A stretch of DNA of 49,952 bases from an uncultured Flavobacteriaceae bacterium (GTDB lineage Bacteria; Bacteroidota; Bacteroidia; Flavobacteriales; Flavobacteriaceae). The DNA lies in NCBI GenBank assembly GCA_905479065.1, contig CAJQLB010000026.1, forward strand, positions 1 to 49,952. The letters are read 5' to 3'. A model generated the notes under the pieces. That model saw only the letters and a program-made list of their open reading frames with translations, was not told the DNA's origin and made no database searches. Below, piece by piece: positions 9,632-17,526 of the stretch. Numbering within the stretch: position 1 is the stretch's first letter; every line of letters starts with the position of its first letter. Position numbers and translations under genes: made by a program.

Positions 9632-10549
9632 ATGAAAAATTTAAAATATACAATTTACAGTCTTATTTTTATCAGTGCACTCGCAACGAGTTGCCAAGAC
9701 GAAGACCAAGAATTTGGAGATATTTTGGCACCAACAAATCTTCAAGTTGTCGTTGATAAGGAAGGTGCAGATTCAGCAAATCCAAATGGTGATGGTAGTG
9801 GAAGAGTAAATTTTACTGCCACAGCAGATAATGTGACATCATTCCATTTTATAATCCAAGATATTACAAAATTAGCACAGGGAGGCCAAGTGACACACGA
9901 TTTTACAACGTTAGGGGAGAACACCTATCAAGTTACTATCATTGCGTTCGGAACCGGTGGTTCTGCCTCAACCACAAGTATTGATGTTGATGTGTTATCA
10001 TTATACGAGCCTCCGGCTGAGTTAGTTCAAATGCTGTATGGATCAGGTTCGAGAGTGTGGCGCGTTAAAGATGAAGCACCAAATCATTTTGGATTAGGCC
10101 CAGTTGGTGGAGATCCTTTTAGTTATTATGGAGCTAATCCTGGGGACAAGTCAGGTGTTGGCATGTATGATGATCGTTATATTTTTAATCAAGATGGGAG
10201 CTTTACTCATATTACGAATGCTTTTAATGATGATCCAACTATAGACACGAATGGTACAATTGTAGGTAGAGAAGTACTGATTAACGAATTAGTTGATGGT
10301 TCTGGTGGTTTTCCAAATGGTGCAGATATTGAAAACTATGACTTATCTGATTATGAAGGACAGCATACCGTAACAGCACCCTCAGGAGTTGAAACAATAA
10401 CACTAACAGGCACAGGATTTATTGCGTATTATGTAGGTGGAAATCATACTTACGTCATTTTAAGTCGATCTGAAAACGAAATGGTTTTGAAAACAACGGA
10501 CGGTAACAACGAATTTGATTGGGGCTTTACCTTAATCGCGGATGATTAA
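9632..10549 (+). CDS. Surface lipoprotein with PKD-like domain, putative glycan-binding protein
   Basis: Predicted outer-surface lipoprotein of 305 residues. The signal peptide ends at Cys21 (ALATSC) and is followed by QDEDQE, an acidic export pattern. An N-terminal PKD/Ig-like domain (about 35-125) contains SANPNGDGSG, nearly the same as SNPNGDGTG in the GH16 enzyme that follows. The C-terminal half (about 130-305) is a separate aromatic-rich beta domain (LYGSGSRVWRV, then DRYIFNQDGSFTHIT) that I cannot assign to a named family. It starts 12 bases after the previous glycan-binding protein and ends 23 bases before GH16, so it belongs to the same operon. A glucan-binding role is likely from position; no enzyme motif is visible. 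Confidence 0.7.
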   Translation: MKNLKYTIYSLIFISALATSCQDEDQEFGDILAPTNLQVVVDKEGADSANPNGDGSGRVNFTATADNVTSFHFIIQDITKLAQGGQVTHDFTTLGENTYQVTIIAFGTGGSASTTSIDVDVLSLYEPPAELVQMLYGSGSRVWRVKDEAPNHFGLGPVGGDPFSYYGANPGDKSGVGMYDDRYIFNQDGSFTHITNAFNDDPTIDTNGTIVGREVLINELVDGSGGFPNGADIENYDLSDYEGQHTVTAPSGVETITLTGTGFIAYYVGGNHTYVILSRSENEMVLKTTDGNNEFDWGFTLIADD

Positions 10550-10572
10550 AAATTAATAATTTTTAAATTAAA

Positions 10573-11697
10573 ATGATATCAATGCGTACAAATATTTTAG
10601 GGATACTCAAAATATCCATGGCATCATTGTTTTTATTGGGTTGTTCAAGTGGCGGCTCAGATGACGAAACTGTTGATCCCATAAATAATGATGTTATTCC
10701 TACCAATTTAAGTTTGAGTATTAATCTTACCGGGAGTGATGCCTCTAACCCAAATGGAGACGGTACTGGTCAAGCTAATTTTCAAGTTTCGGCCTCGAAT
10801 GCCGTCCGGTATGCTGTAAAAATAGACAACAACCCACTTATTGAATCCAATAGTGGTTCAATTTCTTACACGTTCAACGACGATGGTACAAATACCTATA
10901 TTGTTAGTGCATTTGCTTACTCGAGTACGGATAATAGTATTAGTACATTCGAATCTGTAACTGTTTTCGTTGGTAATGAACCCGGCTATCAATTAGTGTG
11001 GTCTGATGAATTTGATGTAGCAGGTGCCCCAAATCCATCTTATTGGACCTATGATATTGGAGATGGTTGTTCCATTGGTATATGTGGCTGGGGAAATGGT
11101 GAAGAGCAATTTTACACAGACCGGTCCGATAATGTTATTGTTGAAGATGGGCTTTTAAAAATTATGTCAAAAAAGGAAAGTTTCTCAGGGTCCTCTTATA
11201 CCTCGGCAAGAATTAAGACAAAAGGTCTATTTGATTTTAAATATGGAAAGGTTGAAATAAGAGCAAAATTGCCTGAAACTCAAGGGACATGGCCTGCGCT
11301 TTGGATGTTGGGGTCCAACATTGATGCTGTTTCATGGCCAACATGTGGTGAAATTGACATCATGGAGCAACGAGGCTGGGATAAAGATAATGTGCTAGGG
11401 ACTTGCCACTGGTTAAATACAAATACAAATTCAAATGCTAGTTATGGTGAAGAAACGAATCTTCCAACCAGTACCACTGAATTCCATGTATATAAACTAG
11501 AATGGAGCGAATCGACGATTAAAATTGCTGTTGATGACTCCGAATATTATGAATTAGTATTCGATGCAACATTTCCGTTTGATAAAGAATTCTTTTTATT
11601 ATTTAACATCGCCGTCGGAGGAACACTTGGTGGGACTATCGATCCCTCTTTTACCTCAGACATGATGGAAATAGATTATGTAAGAGTCTATCAATAA
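10573..11697 (+). CDS. GH16 endo-beta-1,3-glucanase (laminarinase), surface lipoprotein
   Basis: Cleaves internal beta-1,3 linkages of laminarin with retention. The lipoprotein signal ends at Cys24 (LFLLGC) and is followed by SSGGSDDE, suggesting surface display. A PKD-like module (about 40-135) precedes the GH16 domain (about 140-374), which starts LVWSDEFDVAG. The catalytic motif EIDIME is complete: nucleophile Glu260, Asp262 and acid/base Glu265. The extra Met is the beta-bulge form seen in laminarinases rather than in lichenases or kappa-carrageenases. WPALWMLG and the GGTLGG/DYVRVYQ end are typical of the family. A second in-frame ATG at 10582 is an equally possible start. It is the last gene of the surface module before a hairpin terminator. 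Confidence 0.92.
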   Translation: MISMRTNILGILKISMASLFLLGCSSGGSDDETVDPINNDVIPTNLSLSINLTGSDASNPNGDGTGQANFQVSASNAVRYAVKIDNNPLIESNSGSISYTFNDDGTNTYIVSAFAYSSTDNSISTFESVTVFVGNEPGYQLVWSDEFDVAGAPNPSYWTYDIGDGCSIGICGWGNGEEQFYTDRSDNVIVEDGLLKIMSKKESFSGSSYTSARIKTKGLFDFKYGKVEIRAKLPETQGTWPALWMLGSNIDAVSWPTCGEIDIMEQRGWDKDNVLGTCHWLNTNTNSNASYGEETNLPTSTTEFHVYKLEWSESTIKIAVDDSEYYELVFDATFPFDKEFFLLFNIAVGGTLGGTIDPSFTSDMMEIDYVRVYQ

Positions 11698-11715
11698 GAC
11701 ATTGATTGTTAAGCT

Positions 11716-11749
11716 AAGGTTGTATTGTGTTCTACGTTACAACCTTTTT
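11716..11749 (+). terminator. Rho-independent-type terminator after GH16
   Basis: AAGGTTGTA (11716-11724) pairs perfectly with TACAACCTT (11738-11746) across a 13-base loop and is followed by a run of T (to 11749). It lies inside the PUL, 19 bases after the GH16 stop and 21 bases before the phosphorylase start. It could stop or reduce transcription between the surface module and the downstream catabolic genes. Confidence 0.7.
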
Positions 11750-11769
11750 AATGAAATTAAAAATTATAA

Positions 11770-14700
11770 ATGAATATAACAACTGAAGAGGAGCGTATCG
11801 TAAACGATGATATATCTATAAGTCATATAAAAATTAATAAGAGCAATTATTACAAAATATGTAATAGTGATGCCATGCGTCCATTTTTTATGAGTGTGGT
11901 GAGTGATTCAAATCACTGGATGTTTATTTCAAGTAATGGGGGATTAACAGCAGGACGAAAAAATTCAGAATTTGCCTTGTTTCCATATTATACTGATGAT
12001 AAAATTACGGAGTCCTCAGAGATTACTGGTAGTAAATCTCTTTTTCGTGTAATGCACAATCATAAAGTATATACGTGGGAACCTTTTTCTGAGCGTTTTG
12101 AAGGATTATTTAAAATAACCAGAAATCTTTACAAAAACGAATTTGGAAATAAATTAATGTTTGAGGAGATTAATCATGATCTTAATTTGACATATCGATA
12201 CGAGTGGAGCTCCAGTAATAAATTTGGTTTTGTAAGAGAATCAACCCTAATTAATCATAATGAAATTGCTGTTGACATCAATATCTTGGATGGAATTCAA
12301 AACATTCTTCCTTACGGTGTTGGAAGTGATTTACAAAATCAAAGTAGTAATCTTGTTGATGCCTATAAGCGTAATGAACTTATTGAGAACTCAGGTTTAG
12401 GAATCTATGCTTTAAGTGCTATTATTGTTGATAAAGCTGAACCAAGTGAGGCGTTAAAGGCGAATACTGTTTGGTCTTCAGGACTAGATGATGTGACTTA
12501 CCTATTATCCTCATTGCAATTGAAAACATTTAGAAAAGGAAAATCCATTATTCCCGAGTTTGATGTGAAGGCAGAAAAAGGTGCTTATTTTATCAATTCT
12601 ACTTTGACATTGAGTTCAAATGAATCTAAACAGTGGATGATCGTCGCTAATGTGAATCAAAATCATTCACAAATTGTAAAATTATCTAAATCAATTGTCA
12701 CGGATAGTAATTTGTGTGAAAAAGTCAGGTACGATGTCAAGGTTGGTACAGAGCGTTTAATAACCTTAAACGGTTCTGCTGATGGAGTGCAATTAAGTGG
12801 TGATAAATTCAGAGATTCAAGACATTTTTCTAATACGCTATTTAACATCATGCGTGGTGGTATTTTTGATAAAAATTATCAAATTGAAAAAAATGATTTC
12901 AAACAATATATAGGAAAAGCGAATAAAAAAGTAGCTCGAAATAATGAACAACTGTTAGAGGGATTAAACGAAACATTTACACTTTTTCATTTAAAAGATT
13001 TAGCGTCACAAACTAACGATCCTAACTTTCGACGATTATGTTTGGAATACATGCCATTAAGATTTAGTAGGCGCCATGGAGATCCGAGTAGACCATGGAA
13101 TAAATTTTCGATAAATACAAGAAGCGAAATTGATGGTTCAAAAATATTGGACTATGAAGGTAACTGGCGAGACATATTTCAAAATTGGGAAGCCTTAGCA
13201 CATTCCTATCCTGAATTTATAGAAAGCATGATTCATAAATTCTTAAATGCCACAACGTTCGATGGGTATAACCCTTATCGCGTTACTAAAGATGGGTTTG
13301 ACTGGGAAACAATAGAACCAGATGATCCCTGGTCTTATATTGGGTATTGGGGTGACCATCAAATTATATACTTGTTAAAGTTCTTAGAGTTTATTGAGAA
13401 ATTAAAACCGGGTAAATTAGAAAACTTTTTCACAAGTGATTTGTTTGTCTATGCGAATGTTCCTTACCGCATCAAGGATTATAAGAGTATCTTAAAAAAC
13501 CCAAAAGACACGATTGATTTTGACGAACTTTTAGACCAGAAAATCAGGCAGGAGCGTTTAGATATTGGCGCAGACGGGGCATTATTGAGGGATGAAAATA
13601 GATTCATCGTTAAAGTGAATTTTATTGAGAAAATGCTTGCGACAACTTTAGCGAAAATGTCAAATTTTATTCCAGAGGCTGGTATATGGATGAATACGCA
13701 GCGGCCAGAGTGGAATGATGCGAATAATGCATTGGTTGGGAATGGTGTCTCTATGGTGACACTTTACTATCTCAGACGCTTTTTAAATTTTTTCAAACTT
13801 ATTTTTGAAAAAACTGATAATCAAGCATTTGAGGTGTCGAAAGAGCTTGTTTATTTTTACAAGAAAGTTTGCAATATACTAGAGAGCAATGAAAATTTGT
13901 TGTCTAAAGGATTTAATGATCAGGAACGCAAGGTTGTTTTAAATGATTTATTAAAGGCTGCTAGTGACTACCGAAATAAAATTTATAACAGTGCGTTTAC
14001 GGGAAGAAAAGCTTCCATAACTCTCGATAGTTTAAAACATTTTACAGAATTAAGTATTAATTATTTAGAACATTCAATTAGAGCAAATCGACGTTCAGAC
14101 AATTTATTTCATGCATATAATTTGATGACGGTAGATTCCGACACCATATCTATCTCTTATTTAAGTGAAATGTTAGAAGGTCAAGTCGCTGCACTGAGTT
14201 CGGGATATTTATCTCCAATTAAAGCATTAGAAATATTAGATGCCCTTAAAAGAAGTGCACTTTTTAGAGAAGATCAATACTCCTATTTGCTTTATCCAAA
14301 CAAGGACTTATTAAAATTCATAAACAGGAATACCATTCCAAATAATTTAGTAGTATCATCACAATTATTACAACGACTTTTAGACGATAAAAATATCCAG
14401 GTTGTAAATAAAGATGTAAACAATGATGTTCATTTCAATGGAAATTTTAAAAACGCCGATGATTTAAAACTGGCATTGGACGAAATGTCTAATTCTAGTT
14501 ACAAGAAGCTTATTAAATCTGAATATCACTTAATTCTTGAAATTTTTGAAGAAGTGTTTAATCACAAGTCGTTCACAGGTCGTTCTGGAACATTTTACGG
14601 ATACGAGGGCTTAGGGTCCATCTATTGGCATATGGTGTCAAAATTATTATTGAGTGTTCAAGAAAATTGTCTGAAGGCAATAAATAATAACGTTGACGAT

Positions 14701-15228
14701 AAAGTTATTGGAAGACTTCTGGATCATTATTATGAGATTCATGCCGGTATTGGGGTACATAAATCTCCAGAATTATATGGTGCTTTTCCTACAGATCCGT
14801 ATTCTCACACTCCTGCAGGTAAGGGTGCCCAACAACCAGGAATGACAGGACAAGTCAAAGAAGATATTATAAATCGTTTTGGTGAACTTGGCGTGTCAGT
14901 ATACAAAGGTCAAATTCAATTTTTTCCTTGTTTGTTAAGAAAAAGGGAGTTTTTGAAAGACAGCAGAATATTTCAGTATATCGACGTACACCAAAACAAA
15001 AAAGAAATTGAGTTACACGAAAATTCGTTAGGATTTACTTATTGTCAAGTTCCTATTATTTATACCATTGGAGACGTTAATAACATTGAAGTTCAATATA
15101 GCAACAGTAATGACCTTAAAATATTTAAAAATTTAATTATTGACACTGATGTGTCAAAGTCTATTTTTAGAAGAGAGGGTAGCATTGTGCAAATCAGTGT
15201 TACTATTAATCCTGATATTTTAAAGTAG
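11770..15228 (+). CDS. Cytoplasmic beta-1,3-glucan phosphorylase, GH149-like (GH161 possible)
   Basis: Predicted inverting phosphorylase that splits beta-1,3-gluco-oligosaccharides with phosphate, releasing glucose-1-phosphate and saving ATP. At 1152 residues and without signal peptide it should be cytoplasmic. It is longer than GH94 disaccharide phosphorylases but fits the roughly 1100-residue GH149 type. An N-terminal beta-sandwich (SNGGLTAGRKNSEFALFPYY) leads into an (alpha/alpha)6 barrel with GNWRDIFQNWEAL, EPDDPWSYIGYWGDHQ and RPEWNDANNALVG; Asp650 in WND is the expected general acid. C-terminal YEGLGSIYWHMVSK and GMTGQVKEDI probably contribute to the phosphate and substrate site. GH149 genes are known to lie near GH16/GH17/GH30 and SusC/D in Bacteroidota. 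Family assignment is from motifs recalled, not from an alignment; GH161 is the main alternative. Confidence 0.78.
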   Translation: MNITTEEERIVNDDISISHIKINKSNYYKICNSDAMRPFFMSVVSDSNHWMFISSNGGLTAGRKNSEFALFPYYTDDKITESSEITGSKSLFRVMHNHKVYTWEPFSERFEGLFKITRNLYKNEFGNKLMFEEINHDLNLTYRYEWSSSNKFGFVRESTLINHNEIAVDINILDGIQNILPYGVGSDLQNQSSNLVDAYKRNELIENSGLGIYALSAIIVDKAEPSEALKANTVWSSGLDDVTYLLSSLQLKTFRKGKSIIPEFDVKAEKGAYFINSTLTLSSNESKQWMIVANVNQNHSQIVKLSKSIVTDSNLCEKVRYDVKVGTERLITLNGSADGVQLSGDKFRDSRHFSNTLFNIMRGGIFDKNYQIEKNDFKQYIGKANKKVARNNEQLLEGLNETFTLFHLKDLASQTNDPNFRRLCLEYMPLRFSRRHGDPSRPWNKFSINTRSEIDGSKILDYEGNWRDIFQNWEALAHSYPEFIESMIHKFLNATTFDGYNPYRVTKDGFDWETIEPDDPWSYIGYWGDHQIIYLLKFLEFIEKLKPGKLENFFTSDLFVYANVPYRIKDYKSILKNPKDTIDFDELLDQKIRQERLDIGADGALLRDENRFIVKVNFIEKMLATTLAKMSNFIPEAGIWMNTQRPEWNDANNALVGNGVSMVTLYYLRRFLNFFKLIFEKTDNQAFEVSKELVYFYKKVCNILESNENLLSKGFNDQERKVVLNDLLKAASDYRNKIYNSAFTGRKASITLDSLKHFTELSINYLEHSIRANRRSDNLFHAYNLMTVDSDTISISYLSEMLEGQVAALSSGYLSPIKALEILDALKRSALFREDQYSYLLYPNKDLLKFINRNTIPNNLVVSSQLLQRLLDDKNIQVVNKDVNNDVHFNGNFKNADDLKLALDEMSNSSYKKLIKSEYHLILEIFEEVFNHKSFTGRSGTFYGYEGLGSIYWHMVSKLLLSVQENCLKAINNNVDDKVIGRLLDHYYEIHAGIGVHKSPELYGAFPTDPYSHTPAGKGAQQPGMTGQVKEDIINRFGELGVSVYKGQIQFFPCLLRKREFLKDSRIFQYIDVHQNKKEIELHENSLGFTYCQVPIIYTIGDVNNIEVQYSNSNDLKIFKNLIIDTDVSKSIFRREGSIVQISVTINPDILK

Positions 15229-15231
15229 CGA

Positions 15232-16506
15232 ATGATACCTTGTAGAATAATTTATATCATTATAGTTGTAATATTCACAAGTGTTTCATGTGGGAATCAT
15301 CAAAAACAAGAACAAGTTATGCAATCTAAGAAACAAATGACAGCTAAAAATATTTTAGGGAACTCCGATTACTTAGCTATTTCTTATGGGGGGTACAGAG
15401 AAAATACAAGAGAGGTACAACCAACCATTAAAGAGTTAAAAGATGATATGAAGATTCTAGCAGCTATGGGCGTAGGAATTTTAAGAACATACAATGTTCA
15501 TTTAGACCAAGCATCAAATCTACTAGCGGCTATTAAAGAGTTAAAAAATGAAGACGCTAGTTTCGAAATGTATGTCATGTTGGGTGCTTGGATTGATTGT
15601 AAAAATGCATGGACCAATAGGGTTACAAATCATGAGTTAGAAAGTTCTCGCAATGCTGAAGAAATAGAACAAGCCGTTTCGCTTGCTCAAAAATACCCTG
15701 ATATTGTGAAAATAATAGCAGTAGGTAATGAAGCGATGGTTCATTGGGCGACCACATATTTTGTGCGTCCTCATGTCATTTTAAAATGGGTTAACTATTT
15801 ACAAGACTTAAAAAAGTCAGGAGACCTTTCAAAAGACCTTTGGATAACGAGTTCTGATAATTTTGCAGCTTGGGGAGGCGGGGATCCCGTTTATCATACA
15901 AAGGATTTAGAGAAGTTAGTTAACGCGGTAGATTATATTTCTATGCACACTTATGCTTTTCATGACACTCATTATAATCCAACCTTTTGGAATAATGATT
16001 CGATAAATCGCTCAACAGATTTAGAAACCATTAAAGCAGCAATGACGAGAGCAAAGAACTACGCCATTTCGCAATATCAAGGTGTAAAATCTTATGTAGA
16101 AAGCTTGGGAGTTAAAAAACCAATTCATATTGGTGAATCTGGTTGGGCAACAGTATCTAATGGATACTACGGGCCTGAGGGGTCCATAGCAACTGATGAA
16201 TTTAAAGCTGCTTTGTACTACAAATACATGCGTGAATGGACAAATGAAGAAGAATTAGCGTGTTTTTATTTTGAGGCATTCAATGAAATATGGAAAGATT
16301 ATCAAAATCCGGAAGGTTCAGAAAATCATTTTGGACTCATCACAAGAGACGGTCAAGCGAAATATGCGTTATGGGAATTGGTTGATCAAAATAAGTTTCA
16401 AGGACTAACAAGAAACGGTAATCCAATAACAAAAACCTACGATGGGAATCTTGAGAGACTTTTAAATGCTGTGTCTGTGCCAGAAATTCAAATTATCAAT
16501 AATTAA
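15232..16506 (+). CDS. GH17 beta-1,3-glucanase, lipoprotein
   Basis: Retaining endo-beta-1,3-glucanase of family GH17. The signal peptide ends at Cys20 (TSVSC) and the following residues are GNHQKQEQ with no acidic cluster, so I expect it to face the periplasm rather than the surface. The (beta/alpha)8 barrel covers about 45-405. The acid/base is Glu167 in AVGNEAM and the nucleophile is Glu302 in IGESGW. MGVGILRTYNVH near the start and YFEAFNEIWK near the end are typical GH17 signatures. It starts only 3 bases after the phosphorylase stop, in the middle of a tightly packed run of genes. Flavobacterial enzymes of this type act on laminarin after branches are removed, which fits the GH30 two genes downstream. 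Confidence 0.9.
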   Translation: MIPCRIIYIIIVVIFTSVSCGNHQKQEQVMQSKKQMTAKNILGNSDYLAISYGGYRENTREVQPTIKELKDDMKILAAMGVGILRTYNVHLDQASNLLAAIKELKNEDASFEMYVMLGAWIDCKNAWTNRVTNHELESSRNAEEIEQAVSLAQKYPDIVKIIAVGNEAMVHWATTYFVRPHVILKWVNYLQDLKKSGDLSKDLWITSSDNFAAWGGGDPVYHTKDLEKLVNAVDYISMHTYAFHDTHYNPTFWNNDSINRSTDLETIKAAMTRAKNYAISQYQGVKSYVESLGVKKPIHIGESGWATVSNGYYGPEGSIATDEFKAALYYKYMREWTNEEELACFYFEAFNEIWKDYQNPEGSENHFGLITRDGQAKYALWELVDQNKFQGLTRNGNPITKTYDGNLERLLNAVSVPEIQIINN

Positions 16507-16510
16507 GCTT

Positions 16511-17521
16511 ATGAAAAAGAAAGCCTTTTGTGTTTTACTTTTTTTAGGAATGTCTCTTTTTGGTTCTACTCAGGAACCCATCTTAGACAAAGTTACTGTG
16601 AACAAAAGGCAAATATTAGTAAATAATAAACCTTATATCATCAAAGGAATTTGTTACCACCCCGTCCCAATAGGTAAAAGTGAACGGAGTTTTGAAAGTA
16701 TCGACAAGGACCTTGCATTAATGACGGAAGCTGGAGTGAATACAATTAGAGTATACAGCCCTATTGATGATTTGAGGGTGTTGAATAAAATTGATGCTGC
16801 AGGATTAAAGGTAATTATTGGTTTTGGATATAGTGATCCCAATGACCATTACAATATTCGTTCAGGAAATTACTTAAAATACATAAACACGTATAAAAAT
16901 CACAATGCCATTTTAATGTGGGAATTAGGAAACGAATACAATTACCATCCCGAATGGTTTAATGGAGATTTAAAAAACTGGTACCATGCGTTAAATAATG
17001 CCGCTAAAGCCATTCATGATAATGATTTAACGCATCCTGTAACAACTGCACATGGTGATTTGCCTAGTAATGAAGCCTTATCGCTCAGTGCTAATATTGA
17101 TGTTTGGGGGATGAATGTGTATCGTATGACACGACCAGAATCAATTTATCCTGAATGGAAAATTATAAGTGACAAGCCAATGTATTTTTCTGAGGGAGGA
17201 GCTGACAGTTACATGGCGGTTTCTGCTTTTGGATATCAGCAAGGTGAAAATCAAAAAGCACAAGCAGATGCTGTAAAAACAATCGTTGAAAACACATTTA
17301 ATAGTGATGGTATATGTGCCGGAATAACCGTTTTTTCATTTACTGATGGTTGGTGGAAAGCAGGAAAAGCAGATGTTCAAGATATTGGTGGATGGGCTCC
17401 GGAAGGAAGCGGCGTTCCATTTGATAGAATTCCAAACGAAGAATATTGGGGCATAGTAGATATTAACCGAAACAAAAAAGAGGTATTCGATGTGTTAAAA
17501 GACCTGTATTTAAAACAATGA
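16511..17521 (+). CDS. Secreted clan GH-A glycoside hydrolase (GH2/GH5-like TIM barrel, family unclear)
   Basis: Exported single-domain hydrolase of 336 residues starting at ATG 16511; the frame extended to 16466 only overlaps the GH17 gene. A signal peptide of about 20 residues (CVLLFLGMSLFGSTQ) has no lipobox. The fold signature is a clan GH-A barrel: VNNKPYIIKGICYHP at the first strand, GVNTIRVYSP, then LWELGNEYN with probable acid/base Glu142, and MYFSEGGADS with probable nucleophile Glu228. It resembles the C-terminal barrel of GH2 but lacks the two preceding beta-domains, so automatic labels of GH2 would be misleading; GH5, GH158 or an unnamed family are alternatives. The two catalytic Glu residues are present, so it should be active, probably on laminarin oligosaccharides given its position between GH17 and GH30. 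Confidence 0.7.
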   Translation: MKKKAFCVLLFLGMSLFGSTQEPILDKVTVNKRQILVNNKPYIIKGICYHPVPIGKSERSFESIDKDLALMTEAGVNTIRVYSPIDDLRVLNKIDAAGLKVIIGFGYSDPNDHYNIRSGNYLKYINTYKNHNAILMWELGNEYNYHPEWFNGDLKNWYHALNNAAKAIHDNDLTHPVTTAHGDLPSNEALSLSANIDVWGMNVYRMTRPESIYPEWKIISDKPMYFSEGGADSYMAVSAFGYQQGENQKAQADAVKTIVENTFNSDGICAGITVFSFTDGWWKAGKADVQDIGGWAPEGSGVPFDRIPNEEYWGIVDINRNKKEVFDVLKDLYLKQ

Positions 17522-17526
17522 TTTAA

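Noticed and set aside
16466-16510. Upstream extension of the clan GH-A enzyme gene
   Set aside because: It lies inside the GH17 gene in another frame and precedes a clean signal peptide starting at 16511.
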